DNA of 64,000 bases from Robbsia andropogonis (GCF_000970345.1 NZ_LAQU01000005.1:186001-250000); one strand, 5' to 3'. Positions 26,284-36,984 are shown, numbered from the stretch's first letter. Program-made: numbers and translations. Notes: generated from the sequence alone by a model not told the origin.

Positions 26284-27624
26284 ATGCAACACGTGCCTCT
26301 GGCCCGAGCGGTTAAGACGATATGCACCGCAGCGGCAATGACGTGGGGGGCACTGGCAAGCGCTTCCGCCTATGCGGTGACCGACATCCCGTTCTGGCAC
26401 GCGATGGACGCCGCATTGGGCGAGCGCGTCAACGATATAGCCAAGGATTTCAACGCGTCCCAGAGCGAGTACCACATCACGCCGGTATTCAAGGGTACCT
26501 ATGACCAGACGCTGGCCGCCGGTATCGCGGCGTTCCGCAGCGGCAACGCTCCGGCGATCCTGCAGGTCTACGAAGTGGGAACGGCCACGATGATGCGTGC
26601 GAAGAGTGCGATCGTGCCGGTCTATGATGTCTTCAAGAATGCCGGCGTACCGTTGGACGAAAGTGCGTTTATTCCCACGATCTCCGGTTATTACAGCGAT
26701 GCAAAGACCGGTCATCTGGTGTCCATGCCGTTCAACAGTTCGACACCGGTACTGTTTTATAACAAGGATGCGTTCCGCAAGGCCGGCCTGGACCCGAATC
26801 AGCCGCCGCGCACCTGGCCGGAAGTGGAACAGGACGCACTTGCACTGCGCAAGGCCGGTCTGTCCTGCGGTTACGCGTCCGGGTGGCAAAGCTGGATCCA
26901 ATTGGAAAACTACAGCGCCTGGCATGCCGTGCCGTTTGCTTCGCGCAATAATGGTTTCGATGGCGATGACGCGGTGCTGGAATTCAACAAACCGCTGCAG
27001 GTCGCGCATATCGCTTTCCTGAAAAAGATGCAGAATGAAGGCGCTTTCAGCTATGTCGGTCGTCAGGACGAGCCAAACGCCAAGTTCTATAGTGGCGATT
27101 GCGGCATGACGACGAATTCGTCGGCAGCGTTGGCCAATATCAGGAAGTATGCAAAGTTCGACTTCGGCTCCGGTAGTCTGCCGTACGATCCGAGTGTCAA
27201 AGGCGCACCACAGAATGCGATCATCGGCGGCGCGAGCCTGTGGGTGATGGGGGGCAAGGACAAGCAAACCTACAAGGGCGTTGCCGAGTTCCTCGCTTAC
27301 CTGACCAAACCAGAGGTTGCCGCCAAGTGGCACCAGGACACCGGATACCTGCCGGTGACAAAGGCTGCCTATGACCTGACGAAGGCGCAAGGCTTCTACA
27401 AGACGCACCCGGACAGCGAAACGGCGATCAAGCAGATGATGAACAAGCCGCCGTTGCCGTTCACGAAAGGCCTGCGTCTGGGGAATATGCCGCAGATTCG
27501 CGTAGTGATCGACGAGGAACTGGAGCAAGTCTGGGGCGGCACGAAGACGCCGCAAGGTGCATTGGATTCGGCGGTGGCGCGCGGCAACGACTTGCTGCGC
27601 CGCTTCCAGAAATCCGGTAGCTGA
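26284..27624 (+). CDS. ugpB: sn-glycerol-3-phosphate ABC transporter, periplasmic binding protein UgpB
   Basis: The 446-residue binding protein has a signal peptide of about 31 residues ending ASAYA before [10 protein letters not shown]. The mature part follows UgpB closely: the glycerol-3-phosphate-site region [45 protein letters not shown] and the GASLWVM segment. AGGAGA lies seven bases before the ATG. It binds glycerol-3-phosphate and glycerophosphodiesters for import by UgpAEC. Confidence 0.94.
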   Translation: MQHVPLARAVKTICTAAAMTWGALASASAYAVTDIPFWHAMDAALGERVNDIAKDFNASQSEYHITPVFKGTYDQTLAAGIAAFRSGNAPAILQVYEVGTATMMRAKSAIVPVYDVFKNAGVPLDESAFIPTISGYYSDAKTGHLVSMPFNSSTPVLFYNKDAFRKAGLDPNQPPRTWPEVEQDALALRKAGLSCGYASGWQSWIQLENYSAWHAVPFASRNNGFDGDDAVLEFNKPLQVAHIAFLKKMQNEGAFSYVGRQDEPNAKFYSGDCGMTTNSSAALANIRKYAKFDFGSGSLPYDPSVKGAPQNAIIGGASLWVMGGKDKQTYKGVAEFLAYLTKPEVAAKWHQDTGYLPVTKAAYDLTKAQGFYKTHPDSETAIKQMMNKPPLPFTKGLRLGNMPQIRVVIDEELEQVWGGTKTPQGALDSAVARGNDLLRRFQKSGS

Positions 27625-27625
27625 C

Positions 27626-28618
27626 GTGACGCCGTTGAACGTGCCCCCAACGGGCGGTGCCGATGCGCCATCGGTACAGGCGGCGCCGGTCCCGCCAGGT
27701 AAAAGGGCGCTTGCAAGCGTACGCGCCCGGATCGGTGCCGGGCATGCGCCGTTCGGCACTTCCTGGTTGCCGTACCTGCTGATTCTGCCGCAATTGGCGA
27801 TCACCGCCATCTTCTTTTTGTGGCCGGCGGGTGAGGCGCTCTGGCAATCCACGCAGACCCAGGACGCATTTGGCCTTTCCAGCAATTTCGTCGGCTTGCA
27901 GAATTTCACCGAGCTGTTCGCGGACCCGTTGTACCTGGCGTCTTTCAAGACAACGCTTTGGTTTTGTGCGATGGTCACCGTCGCGGGACTCGTCATCGGC
28001 TTGCTGCTGGCGGTGTGTGCGGACCGGGTCGTGCGCGGTGGCCGTTTCTATCGCGCATTGCTGATCTGGCCGTACGCGGTCGCACCGGCGCTGGCAGGTA
28101 TCTTGTGGGTGTTCCTGTTCAATCCCAGCCTTGGCGTGATCGCCCATGCACTGCAAACGCACGGCATCATCTGGAACCATGCACTGAATGGCGGTCAAGC
28201 GATGTTCCTGGTGGTATTGGCATCCGTCTGGCAGCAGGTCAGCTATAACTTCCTGTTTTTCTACGCCGGATTGCAGGCGATCCCGCGTTCGTTGATCGAG
28301 GCGGCCGCCATTGACGGCGCCGGTCCCGTGCGCCGATTCTTCGGCATTGCCTTCCCCCTGATCGCACCAACAACCTTTTTCCTGCTTGTCGTGAACGTCG
28401 TGTACGCGTTCTTCGATACCTTTCCGGTCATCGATGCCACGACGGCAGGGGGGCCCGCGCAATCTACCCGTACCTTGATTTATAAAATCTATGCCGATGG
28501 TTTTCGGGGACTGGATATCGGCAGCGCCGGTGCGCAGTCGGTGGTCTTGATGGTCATCGTCATCGCGCTTACCGTCTTCCAGTTCCGTTTCATCGAGCGC
28601 AAGGTGCAATACGTATGA
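27626..28618 (+). CDS. ugpA: sn-glycerol-3-phosphate ABC transporter permease UgpA
   Basis: The 330-residue inner-membrane protein has six predicted helices after a 50-residue cytoplasmic tail. It starts with GTG at 27626, one base after the ugpB stop; the longer frame from 27557 lies inside ugpB and is less likely. [20 protein letters not shown] is the first helix of UgpA, and the EAA loop reads [20 protein letters not shown]. It pairs with UgpE. Confidence 0.92.
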   Translation: MTPLNVPPTGGADAPSVQAAPVPPGKRALASVRARIGAGHAPFGTSWLPYLLILPQLAITAIFFLWPAGEALWQSTQTQDAFGLSSNFVGLQNFTELFADPLYLASFKTTLWFCAMVTVAGLVIGLLLAVCADRVVRGGRFYRALLIWPYAVAPALAGILWVFLFNPSLGVIAHALQTHGIIWNHALNGGQAMFLVVLASVWQQVSYNFLFFYAGLQAIPRSLIEAAAIDGAGPVRRFFGIAFPLIAPTTFFLLVVNVVYAFFDTFPVIDATTAGGPAQSTRTLIYKIYADGFRGLDIGSAGAQSVVLMVIVIALTVFQFRFIERKVQYV

Positions 28619-29460
28619 TCGAGCATCGGCGTGGATTTGATTGCTTCTGTCATGCCGTGCTGATAGCCGGTCTCGTGGTGATTGCTTTTCCGTTGTATAT
28701 CGCCTTCGCGGCGGCAACGATGAGCGAAAGCGAGGTGTTCACCGTGCCGATGTCGCTGATTCCCAGCACACATCTTTTCGAGAACATCGCGCATGTCTGG
28801 ACGCATGGCACCGGTAACGCCGCGGCTCCGTTCGGGACGTTGCTGCTGAACAGCCTGGCAATGGCGTTGGGCATCACCTTCGGCAAGATCGTCGTATCGA
28901 TCCTGTCCGCCTATGCCATCGTGTTTTTCCGCTTTCCGTTCCGGAATACCGCATTCTGGCTGATCTTCATCACGTTGATGTTGCCGGTGGAGGTACGCAT
29001 CTTCCCGACGGTGCAGGTGGTCTCCACGCTGCACTTGACGAACAGTTATGCGGGCCTGACGTTGCCGTTGATTGCCTCGGCCACGGCGACTTTCCTGTTC
29101 CGGCAGTTCTTCATGACGCTGCCGGCGGAACTGCTGGAAGCGGCCCGCATCGATGGCGCGGGTCCGATGCGTTGCTTTATCGACATCGTCTTGCCTCTGA
29201 CGAAGACGACGATTGCGGCGCTGTTCGTCATCACGTTTATTTATGGTTGGAACCAATATCTGTGGCCGATCCTGGTGATCAACCAGAGTGGATGGCAGAC
29301 GGCCGTGGTGGGTATCAAGCAGATGATCGGCACGGGCGACACGGCCACCGAGTGGCATCTCGTGATGACCGCAACCCTGTTGGCGATGTTGCCGCCCTTG
29401 CTGGTCGTGATTACGATGCAGCGGTGGTTTGTACGCGGCCTGGTTGACACCGAGAAGTAA
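28615..29460 (+). CDS. ugpE: sn-glycerol-3-phosphate ABC transporter permease UgpE
   Basis: The 281-residue second permease has six helices and an EAA loop [29 protein letters not shown] near the C-terminus is typical of UgpE. The start overlaps the ugpA stop as ATGA, giving translational coupling. Confidence 0.94.
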   Translation: MIEHRRGFDCFCHAVLIAGLVVIAFPLYIAFAAATMSESEVFTVPMSLIPSTHLFENIAHVWTHGTGNAAAPFGTLLLNSLAMALGITFGKIVVSILSAYAIVFFRFPFRNTAFWLIFITLMLPVEVRIFPTVQVVSTLHLTNSYAGLTLPLIASATATFLFRQFFMTLPAELLEAARIDGAGPMRCFIDIVLPLTKTTIAALFVITFIYGWNQYLWPILVINQSGWQTAVVGIKQMIGTGDTATEWHLVMTATLLAMLPPLLVVITMQRWFVRGLVDTEK

Positions 29461-29490
29461 CGGCACACCAGACAATTCAAGGAACGATAA

Positions 29491-30672
29491 ATGGCCGCAT
29501 TGACACTGAGTGGCGTACGCAAGACCTATGACGGCCAGCAGTATGTGCTGCATGGTATAGATGTCGAGGTCGCCGATGGCGAATTCGTGGTGCTCGTCGG
29601 GCCGTCTGGCTGTGGAAAATCGACATTGCTGCGGATGATCGCCGGTCTTGAAAGTGTCTCTGAAGGCGAGATCATGATTGGGGGGAAGGTCGTCAACCAA
29701 CATGAGCCGAAGGATCGCGGTATCGCGATGGTGTTCCAGAACTACGCGTTGTATCCCCATATGACCGTGGCGCAGAATATGGGGTATGCGTTGAAGATTG
29801 GCGGCGTATCCCGTAGCGACATCGACCGGCGGGTGCAAACCGCGGCGCGCACGCTCGAACTGGAATCACTACTGGCGCGAAAGCCTAGGGAGTTGTCCGG
29901 TGGCCAGCGGCAACGGGTAGCCATGGGGCGCGCGATCGTGCGTGAGCCATCGGTATTTCTGTTTGACGAGCCGTTGTCGAACCTGGACGCAAGGCTTCGT
30001 GTGCAAATGCGCCTCGAGATGCAACGCTTGCACGCCCGGCTGAAAACCACCAGCGTGTATGTCACGCATGACCAGATCGAGGCCATGACGTTGGCGCAGC
30101 GTGTGATTGTGATGTACAAAGGGCGTGCCGAGCAGATCGGCACGCCCGCTGACGTGTATGATCGGCCGGCCAGTGTTTTCGTGGCGGGTTTCATCGGCTC
30201 GCCGGCGATGAATCTGATAGAGGGAAGGGTGACCGACGACGGACGCGCTTTTGAAGTACAGGATGGCGGCCCGGTTCTGTTCCTTGACGCATTTGACAGC
30301 ATGCCATCCCGGGCATCGATGTCCTCGACAGGTCCGGTCCCGCTGTTGCCGAACCGTTTGGCCGGGCGTCATTGCATTTTAGGTATCAGACCGGAACATA
30401 TGGCGCTTGCGCAAAGCGATGGTGATCATGGTATTGTCCGCGGACGGGATGCAACAACGACGGTCGGGCAGGCAGGTGCGACACTGCCCGTGGACGTATG
30501 CGAACGTACGGGGGCCGATAATTTGGCACGTGGCCGTTGGGGCAGTCATGATATCGCCGTACGTTTACCGCATGACGTCGTGCCGGCACCGGGTGCACTG
30601 CTGCCGGTGATGCTGCCGGTGCATCGATTGCATTTCTTCGACCCCGACAGTCGGCGTCGGCTGGAAGGCTAG
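29491..30672 (+). CDS. ugpC: sn-glycerol-3-phosphate ABC transporter ATPase UgpC
   Basis: The 393-residue ATPase of the MalK/UgpC group has Walker A (GPSGCGKST), Q-loop ([13 protein letters not shown]), signature ([14 protein letters not shown]), Walker B ([12 protein letters not shown]) and H-loop (VTHDQIEA). A C-terminal regulatory TOBE domain extends from about residue 240. In E. coli this domain binds UgpQ. It is 30 bases after ugpE with an AAGGAA ribosome site. Confidence 0.95.
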   Translation: MAALTLSGVRKTYDGQQYVLHGIDVEVADGEFVVLVGPSGCGKSTLLRMIAGLESVSEGEIMIGGKVVNQHEPKDRGIAMVFQNYALYPHMTVAQNMGYALKIGGVSRSDIDRRVQTAARTLELESLLARKPRELSGGQRQRVAMGRAIVREPSVFLFDEPLSNLDARLRVQMRLEMQRLHARLKTTSVYVTHDQIEAMTLAQRVIVMYKGRAEQIGTPADVYDRPASVFVAGFIGSPAMNLIEGRVTDDGRAFEVQDGGPVLFLDAFDSMPSRASMSSTGPVPLLPNRLAGRHCILGIRPEHMALAQSDGDHGIVRGRDATTTVGQAGATLPVDVCERTGADNLARGRWGSHDIAVRLPHDVVPAPGALLPVMLPVHRLHFFDPDSRRRLEG

Positions 30673-30731
30673 GGGCGGTGCCTCGCTGACGGAACCCATA
30701 GTCGTATTCACTGTCGTACGATCTTATCGCC

Positions 30732-31532
30732 ATGACTTCGTCACCCGTTTTCCACCCTGACTCGTCTGCCTCCTCATCTGTGGGGCGTTATCGCTGGCCT
30801 TACCCGACTGTTGCCGCGCATCGCGGTGGCGGCACGCTGGCGCCGGAGAATACGCTGGAGGCCATCGACACCGGTGCGCGTCTCGGGCATCAGATGATCG
30901 AGTTCGACGCACGGTGCGGTGCCGACGATATCGTATTCCTGTTGCATGACGATCATGTCGAGCGCACGACGAACGGCTCCGGCGACGCATCCACGATGCC
31001 GTGGCATCGCTTGCAGGCCTTGGACGCCGGTAGTTGGTTCGACACCCGCTTCTCGGGCGCGCGCATTCCCACGTTGGCTGATGTCGCCGAGCGCTGTCTG
31101 GCGCTGGGTTTGCATGCGAACGTCGAGATCAAGCCGGGTCCGGGCCTGGAGCGGCACACCGGGCAGGCGGTGGCGCGGGAGGTGTTAAGGCATTGGAAGG
31201 GAAGTCCGGCCGCGCCGTTACTGTCGTCTTTTTCGTACGAGGCACTTGCAGCGGCAGCCGAAGTGGCACCGCAACTGCCCCGTGGCATGCTTTGCGAGAA
31301 CTGGTCTGATCCGTGGCGCGAGCAGACGCAGGCCCTGTCTTGCGTCTCGTTGCATATTCACCATACCGAGTTGACACAGGCGCGCATTGCCGAGATCAAG
31401 GAGGCGGGCTTGTTCGTACTCGCGTACACCGTTAACGAGCCATTACGTGCGGCAGAGCTGCTGGCGTGGGGTGTTGACACGATTTGTACCGATCGTATCG
31501 ACCTTATCGGGCCGCATTTTCGCACGGTGTGA
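30732..31532 (+). CDS. ugpQ: Glycerophosphodiester phosphodiesterase UgpQ
   Basis: The 266-residue cytoplasmic enzyme has the GDPD catalytic pattern: AAHRGGGTLAPENTLEA with the catalytic histidine and metal-binding glutamate, EFDARCGADD, FLLHDDHVERTTNG with the second histidine, and NVEIKPG. It hydrolyses glycerophosphodiesters to glycerol-3-phosphate and an alcohol. It is the last gene of the ugp operon, so imported diesters would be used as carbon and phosphate sources. No secretion signal is seen. Confidence 0.94.
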   Translation: MTSSPVFHPDSSASSSVGRYRWPYPTVAAHRGGGTLAPENTLEAIDTGARLGHQMIEFDARCGADDIVFLLHDDHVERTTNGSGDASTMPWHRLQALDAGSWFDTRFSGARIPTLADVAERCLALGLHANVEIKPGPGLERHTGQAVAREVLRHWKGSPAAPLLSSFSYEALAAAAEVAPQLPRGMLCENWSDPWREQTQALSCVSLHIHHTELTQARIAEIKEAGLFVLAYTVNEPLRAAELLAWGVDTICTDRIDLIGPHFRTV

Positions 31533-31552
31533 GATCAGGCAGTACAGCGCGA

Positions 31553-32144
31553 TTACGCCATAACATACTCAAACTTCTCGAGCATCTGCTCCAGATGCGT
31601 GGAATCTATCTTTTCTTTCGGCGGAACGAGAAACAGACATTGCCTGCCACCCGTCTCGGATCGTGGTAAAAATTCTTCCGCGATATGATAATGCGGTCGA
31701 TTTGTATAATCATCAAAAATAATCCTGGTACCTTCTTTTGCGTATTTCAAGGAAGTTAGAAAACAGTACACCCGAAATCTTCCGTCGATAAAAAAATTGT
31801 CGGGATGTATATCGCTGGACCAAGCGGCCAGCGCATAGTTTTTAAAATTATGTCTATTCTGAAAATTCAGAGGTGTTCGCCAGCTTTCGAGTGCTCCACA
31901 ATCGATCCAGTGAAAACTGACTAATCTATCGCCAAGTTTCTTTTTAGTTGAAACGATCCACTCCTGGCTGGAGTTGATGCTTAATATGCTTGCTTTGGTA
32001 TTTTTTTGCGACCCAGATGGTGCTGATGCCGCATCCGCATTCGGTATAATTTTCTGTGGATGTAATAACATTTTTAAATAAATCGTCATTGCCATCAAAA
32101 AGTTTTTTGCTTTCCGCATTTTTTATAATTCTTGAAATGGGCAT
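31553..32144 (-). pseudogene. Frameshifted methyltransferase-like gene in an AT-rich patch
   Basis: Two minus-strand frames join to one protein. Frame A from 32144 gives a short N-terminus ending in YTECGCGISTIWVAK, which resembles the SAM-binding motif of Rossmann-fold methyltransferases. Frame B supplies NTKASILSINSSQEWI, FIDGRFRVYCFLTSLKYA and the C-terminus ending at 31553. The break is at a run of seven T (32002-32008; A7 in the gene sense), and removing one base restores a continuous protein of about 196 residues. The patch is clearly more AT-rich than its neighbours, suggesting acquisition by transfer. It could be a real pseudogene, a sequencing error, or expressed by slippage on the A-run. 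The exact substrate is unknown. Confidence 0.7.
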
Positions 32145-32475
32145 GGTAAATCTTGATAATTTTATATAGATAAAGATCTTTTGCGATTATGAAGATTGGT
32201 AATTCCGATGCGCGTGTATTGTTTGCGCCGTGCCGAGATGAACTTGCCTATGCATACCGACGCCGTTCGAAATTGGAAGGAAATGGCGTCCTATAGAATT
32301 GCTTTACGGGGTGCATGCTTCGGCGTGGCCATCATGAAGTATGAGCGAGTCAAAGAATAATGCTCTTGATGTGAATAGAAAGGCATGCGTGCCATCCCGC
32401 ACGCATTTCTCTAGATAGGGCCGGCATTGCCAGCACCACCATCGAGAAATACAAGACCGCGTTCAGCAACGCACC
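32145..32475. other. Intergenic stretch without a convincing gene
   Basis: This 330-base gap is AT-rich at the left and GC-richer to the right. I find no good coding frame, RNA gene or repeat. A short frame ending at 32478 on the plus strand (ASTTIEKYKTAFSNAP) looks protein-like but has no start or ribosome site. Confidence 0.4.
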
Positions 32476-33345
32476 TTAACGCAATACGCTGGTGGGAGCG
32501 CCCCATACCGGAAGGCTGGGGCTGCTTTCCCGCAAGCCTGTCGCGGGGCTTGTCGCGACATTCTCCGTTGCCCCATGAGGGTCTCTTGATGCATCGCTTG
32601 CTTCTTCCGTGCTACTTGCATCCGGCGCGTCCGAAGACAAAGGCGCCACACCACCTTCCGTCCCCGCGCGATTTGGAGAGGAGAGCCATTCCGCCTGACC
32701 ACGCATTTCTCGCAGATAGACAAAGAACTCGACATTGCTCGATACACCGAGCTTGTGAAACGCACTGACTTTCTGACGGCTGATGGTTTTCTTGCTGCGA
32801 TGAAGTGTCGCCGCGATTTCATTGCCAGTCAGGCCCGACGAGAACAGCCGCAGCACTTCCGCTTCGCGCGGCGACAACCGGGTCTTCGTGGGCAGTCGGG
32901 ACATCGCCTCGCAGCCGATGGTCTGGCGGATGGTGCGCGACAAATAGCAGCGTCCTTCCATGACGGTCTGGATCGCGTTGATCAGCTCTCCGGAGGCATC
33001 GGCTTTGCTGACCAATCCGGAGACCTCCATCCGTGCGATCGATCCCAGTACGCCGGCATTGTCGTGCATCGTCAGCACGATGATCCGCATGCTCGGATGC
33101 TGCCGTCGTAATGTCGAGAGGAGTCGCAGGCCATCCTGTTGCCGACTTCCCGGCATCGAGAAGTCCGTAACCAGAACGTCGCACGGCGGTTGGCTATTCT
33201 CTTCCTGCGTTTTCAGGCAGGCCATCAATTCATCGCAGCTGGTGGCTGTCCCTATGATATCGATGTTCGGCATCGTGGCGCAGACGTGCTCCACGCCACT
33301 AAGGAAAAACGGGTGGTCGTCAGCTACTATCACTCGACAAGTCAT
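32476..33345 (-). CDS. NarL/FixJ-type response regulator with long C-terminal tail
   Basis: The 289-residue protein has a receiver domain (about residues 3-130): the acidic pocket is VADDHPF, the phospho-acceptor aspartate is in LVTDFSMPG and the conserved lysine is in VSKAD. A LuxR-type helix-turn-helix (about 155-215; LSPREAEVLRLFSSGLTGNE) follows. An unusual tail of about 70 residues rich in Ser, Ala, Pro and acidic residues extends beyond the usual length (about 215). No sensor kinase gene is adjacent, so it is an orphan regulator here. Confidence 0.9.
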   Translation of the reverse strand: MTCRVIVADDHPFFLSGVEHVCATMPNIDIIGTATSCDELMACLKTQEENSQPPCDVLVTDFSMPGSRQQDGLRLLSTLRRQHPSMRIIVLTMHDNAGVLGSIARMEVSGLVSKADASGELINAIQTVMEGRCYLSRTIRQTIGCEAMSRLPTKTRLSPREAEVLRLFSSGLTGNEIAATLHRSKKTISRQKVSAFHKLGVSSNVEFFVYLREMRGQAEWLSSPNRAGTEGGVAPLSSDAPDASSTEEASDASRDPHGATENVATSPATGLRESSPSLPVWGAPTSVLR

Positions 33346-33803
33346 GACTGCTCCATCATGGAAAAGGCGCTCGAAGAGCGCGGAAAACCCGCGTAAAAAC
33401 AGGACCTGCGTCGTTGATGATCACAACGGCGACAGGGCAACAAGTGAAAGGCACCGTCGGCAAAATAGATCATCCCGATTTTTGTCATGCAACACGGGCT
33501 TTGGGGAATGTCTCAATTACGGCATGGTGCCCATTTTGCGAAGATGCCGAAACGTGACTGGTCTCAATACCTGTGCGGATGCTTGCCGTTGCGGGACCAA
33601 CCCTGTTGCTTAACATCGCGAGTACCACCGGTCCCGCAATCGACCCAAGGAACAATCGCTTACGCCGAGTTTCCTTATGCGGCCACACATGCGTTGCACC
33701 AGCCTGTGATAGGGTATGAAACGTCAGGTCATCAAAAAGCGAGACCCTCCCTTATTGGCCGGGAACCCTAACGCCTTGCCGCTTCCTACTAGGCATATTT
33801 TTC
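33346..33803. other. Intergenic stretch, no gene seen
   Basis: This 460-base gap separates two divergent genes. It probably contains both promoters. Short frames on either strand lack coding character and I do not call any. Confidence 0.5.
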
Positions 33804-34517
33804 ATGCAGACCTACATTCGTAGCCTGATACGCTTTCATCACCGCCTTTACGGGGCGCTTGTCATAGGTGTCATTGCCGCTGCGCTGGCACCTTCGAAAT
33901 GGCACGTATTCGAGAGGTTTTTATTCGGCTGGAATGTCGGTCTATGGCTTTATCTGATCCTGTTATGGACGATGATGTATCGTGCGGAGTCCGCCCGTTG
34001 GCGCGTCGCGCTCGACAGTGAAGACGAAAGCGCCTCTACCATTCTGATCACCACCTGTGTGGCTGCATTGGCCAGTATCGCCGCCATTGTTTTTGAACTG
34101 GGTACCGCACATGCCGCGGGAAGCAGTAGTCAGAAGGCATTGCATCTGCTCCTCTCGGGTTTTGCATTGATCGGCGCATGGACTCTGCTGCCAACGGTTT
34201 TCACCGTGTACTACGCCCGCTTGTTCTACATGCATCATAGTTGGACTGATGCACCAATGCCAAGATCAGACGATCGTGTCGCTTCGCTTGCGAAATCGTC
34301 ACTGCCGCTGCGTTTTCCAGATGACAAACTGCATCCCGATTATGTTGATTTTGCCTACTTTGCTTTCACGATCGCTGTAGCGGCACAAACTTCCGACGTC
34401 GCGGTCGCGGACTCCGCCACACGGCGCTTTACGCTGATTCAGTCGGTTTTAGCGTTCTTTTTTAACCTTGCTATTCTTGGACTTTCCGTCAATATCGCCG
34501 CGAGTTTATTCAATTGA
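33804..34517 (+). CDS. DUF1345 membrane protein
   Basis: The 237-residue inner-membrane protein has about five hydrophobic segments. The family-typical PDYVDFAYFAFTIAVAAQTS lies near the end, matching DUF1345 proteins of unknown function. No operon partner is evident; the next gene is about 240 bases downstream. Confidence 0.88.
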   Translation: MQTYIRSLIRFHHRLYGALVIGVIAAALAPSKWHVFERFLFGWNVGLWLYLILLWTMMYRAESARWRVALDSEDESASTILITTCVAALASIAAIVFELGTAHAAGSSSQKALHLLLSGFALIGAWTLLPTVFTVYYARLFYMHHSWTDAPMPRSDDRVASLAKSSLPLRFPDDKLHPDYVDFAYFAFTIAVAAQTSDVAVADSATRRFTLIQSVLAFFFNLAILGLSVNIAASLFN

Positions 34518-34758
34518 ACCGCTCGATGCCATGCCCATACAAAGACTGAAAAAAAGCCTCTGGCGCGTGATAATAGGATCAATTCTTGCGACTGGATGCG
34601 CCAGTCGGCATCATCAAGGCTGCGTGTTGCTTCGCCAAGGGCAGGCCATCTTCGTCATGTTCGTGGTCCACGCACGGCATGCTGCGCGACGTCATGGCAA
34701 CGCGTGATCGCGCAGGCAGTTAGAATGCGAACTGCTCTCCAATTTTCCGCTGATCGCA

Positions 34759-35376
34759 ATGGCCTCTGCTGACTTGCCTCGTTCCAAAATCGACGTTGTA
34801 TCCCCGACGCCTGCGGATGCTCGCCGCGACAACGCGGCAGTATCGTCGAGTCATGTGTCACACGTTCACCTGACGGATGTCGATCTGCGCATCGATCCGC
34901 AAGCCGCCGTGTATGTGAAGGACGAGGTAGTCAGCGTCGTTTTCGCCACTCATTCCGGCGCATTGCTCAGCTTGGAAGGTCCGAATGCCTACCAGGTCAA
35001 CGATGCCTTGATAGAGGCGGCCACCGGTGAGCGTTGGGTCGTCTCGCGCGCGCGTTTCGATCCCAAATACGTGCCAGCAGATCCAGTGCTCATACATGGC
35101 GCCGATGGTGCGTATCGCAACCTGCCCACGCCGGTGTTGGCCAGACGCATGGACGCGCCTTTTACCATTGCACGCAGTGCCGGCGGCGATCGTCTGCAAG
35201 GCGGCGCCGGAGATTGGCTTCTCCAATACGCACCGTCCGACTATGGCGTGGTGCAACAGGCGCGATTTGCGAGAGTTTATCGGCCGGTGTCCGTTTCGCT
35301 GTCACCCGACCCGTCAGGCATAGTAGTTAATGATGCGCAGCCGCCCCGCGAAGGCGATTGTGGCAGCGCCACATGA
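34759..35376 (+). CDS. PGDYG-domain protein
   Basis: The 205-residue protein has a beta-rich core and the C-terminal motif GDWLLQYAPSDYGVVQ (SDYG in place of PGDYG), followed by FARVYRP, as in the PGDYG family (function unknown). The N-terminal 30 residues are polar. No signal peptide or membrane segment is present. It overlaps the LysO-like gene by 4 bases, so the two are translationally coupled. Confidence 0.75.
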   Translation: MASADLPRSKIDVVSPTPADARRDNAAVSSSHVSHVHLTDVDLRIDPQAAVYVKDEVVSVVFATHSGALLSLEGPNAYQVNDALIEAATGERWVVSRARFDPKYVPADPVLIHGADGAYRNLPTPVLARRMDAPFTIARSAGGDRLQGGAGDWLLQYAPSDYGVVQQARFARVYRPVSVSLSPDPSGIVVNDAQPPREGDCGSAT

Positions 35377-36383
35377 GCGGTGTCGTGGCGATCGCGCCCA
35401 TTCTGCTGGTCCTGATCTTAGGCTACGGCGCAGGGCGCTTGATGCCCTCCGCCTGGCGGCGACGAGTAGGCGCATTGCTCGGGCCGTTGGTCTTGGCGCT
35501 GCTTTTTTCCATCGGACTGACCTTCGGGGCCGTGCTGCGCTCCGGCAGTCACGCACGTGCGGTGTTGGGTACCGCGATATGGCTTGCGATATGGACCACC
35601 ATGGCATCATGGGCGCTCATCACGCTCTCGATCATGATCGCCCGGCGCATACGTCCCGCCATTCCACCGCTTGCGCCCGAGCCGCTCTTGCGCCCGACAC
35701 CTTCTTCATTCACATCCTTTCCCCAACCGTTTCTTGCACCAACGACATCGTCCGCACATCTTGCCGCGACGTCTGGCGGCTCAGGGTGGTGGGGGCCAGC
35801 GAAGGAATGCTTGATCGCATTGGTGATGGTGGTCTTGGGTACGCTGGGGAATGGACTGTGTAGCCGATATGGCATTCCGATACCCACTGGCTTGACCGGT
35901 GCGTTGCTGCTTGTACTTGTAAGCATTGTCGGCATGGAGTTGGCGGGCCTAGCGATAGATGCACGATGGTGGTCGAGGCGCGTTTTGGCCATACCTTTAT
36001 TGGTCATCATCGGTTCATTGATCGGCGGAACGATTGCCGGTGCACTTGCCCGGATGCCGCTGCCGATCGCGTGGGCACTATCTAGCGGCTTTGGCTGGTT
36101 TACGTTGTCCGGCGTGATGATCGGTCGACATCTGGGGGCGCAGTGGGGCGCGATCGCTTTGTTGACCGACCTGTTTCGCGAATTGATGTCCGTCGTGTTG
36201 CTTTATCTGTTCGGTCGCCGTTTCGCGCGCGCGTGCATTGGCGCGAGCGCAGCCACTGCGTTGGACTCGACATTGCCGATCATTAAACAAAACTGCGCTC
36301 CGGCGCATTGGCCAACGGCGCTGGTCAGCGGGTTTGTCCTCAGCCTAGCGGCGCCGTTGTTAATGACGGTATTTTTGTGGTGA
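35373..36383 (+). CDS. LysO-like (DUF340) membrane exporter
   Basis: The 336-residue protein has about eight hydrophobic helices. SSGFGWFTLSGVMIGRHLG and IALLTDLFRELMSVVLLYLF match the core of the lysine exporter LysO/YbjE family (DUF340), which exports lysine and its toxic analogues. The ATG at 35373 overlaps the upstream stop as ATGA; an alternative at 35358 is less likely. A long proline-rich loop around residues 90-140 seems larger than usual. The substrate is inferred from the family only. Confidence 0.8.
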   Translation: MSGVVAIAPILLVLILGYGAGRLMPSAWRRRVGALLGPLVLALLFSIGLTFGAVLRSGSHARAVLGTAIWLAIWTTMASWALITLSIMIARRIRPAIPPLAPEPLLRPTPSSFTSFPQPFLAPTTSSAHLAATSGGSGWWGPAKECLIALVMVVLGTLGNGLCSRYGIPIPTGLTGALLLVLVSIVGMELAGLAIDARWWSRRVLAIPLLVIIGSLIGGTIAGALARMPLPIAWALSSGFGWFTLSGVMIGRHLGAQWGAIALLTDLFRELMSVVLLYLFGRRFARACIGASAATALDSTLPIIKQNCAPAHWPTALVSGFVLSLAAPLLMTVFLW

Positions 36384-36460
36384 CCTTTTCGGTGTGCGGT
36401 CTTCCGCTGCCTATCGACGCCGCGGGTACACCTTATTGGGGGCAATCGCAGGACCGACTT

Positions 36461-36775
36461 TTACGATGCGAGCTTGAGCCCAATGATGCCAGCGACAAGC
36501 AGGGCAAGGCTGAGAATCCGGCCTGCTGTCACTGCCTCATTGAATAGCAGGATACCAAGCACGGCCGTTCCCACCGCGCCAATGCCCACCCATATCGCAT
36601 AGGCCGTCCCAACCGGTAGCGTTTTCAGTGCCACGCTCAGTAGATAGAAACTTCCGATCGCAGCGATGCCCGTACCGACGCTTGGCCATAAGCGACTGAA
36701 GCCTTCCGTGTATTTCAGTCCGATGGCCCAGGCCATCTCGAGCACGCCCGCGCAAAGTAGGATCAACCAATTCAT
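36461..36775 (-). CDS. sugE: SMR-family exporter SugE/Gdx
   Basis: The 104-residue protein has four transmembrane helices with the essential glutamate in the first ([18 protein letters not shown]) and [16 protein letters not shown] in helix 3, as in SugE/Gdx. Gdx proteins export guanidinium; SugE-type proteins can also export quaternary ammonium compounds. The start at 36775 (MNWLILL) is preferred to 36811. A strong promoter lies 48 bases upstream. I see no guanidine riboswitch. Confidence 0.93.
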   Translation of the reverse strand: MNWLILLCAGVLEMAWAIGLKYTEGFSRLWPSVGTGIAAIGSFYLLSVALKTLPVGTAYAIWVGIGAVGTAVLGILLFNEAVTAGRILSLALLVAGIIGLKLAS

Positions 36776-36822
36776 GACCGCGTCTTCACTACCGATTTGG
36801 ACCGTTTTCACGGCGAAAACGC

Positions 36823-36850
36823 ATTATATCGTAATGAAAACGAAAGACAA
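36823..36850 (-). promoter_or_regulatory. Sigma-70 promoter of sugE
   Basis: On the minus strand TTGTCT (36850-36845) and a perfect TATAAT (36828-36823) are 16 bases apart, about 50 bases before sugE. Just downstream, CGTTTTC-GCCGT-GAAAACG forms a 7-bp hairpin in the leader. Confidence 0.7.
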
Positions 36851-36984
36851 AACGCGGCAAATGTGAAGCCGTCGAGACAAGTAGCATGCCTTTCATCGAA
36901 ATGCCTTTTTACAGCGGCACACTCAGCCGCGCCAGATCTTTCATCCCCTTTCTGGCCTCCTTCAAAAAAATGGCAGACATTACG

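Noticed and set aside
26197-27996. Open frame of nearly 600 codons on the minus strand opposite ugpB
   Set aside because: It mirrors codons of the well-supported ugpB on the other strand, has no family resemblance and a low-quality Arg/His-rich composition.
33485-33771. Short frames on both strands between the response regulator and the DUF1345 gene
   Set aside because: No ribosome site, no coding bias and no recognisable motifs.
34531-34707. 59-codon lipoprotein-like frame (LATGC lipobox) after the DUF1345 gene
   Set aside because: No ribosome site and the rest of the frame has no protein-like character; kept as intergenic.
36801-36830. Hairpin with an ACGG loop near sugE, resembling half of a guanidine-II riboswitch
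   Set aside because: The ACGG loop occurs only on the plus strand, opposite to sugE; on the sugE strand the loop is GCCGT. A second hairpin is missing too.
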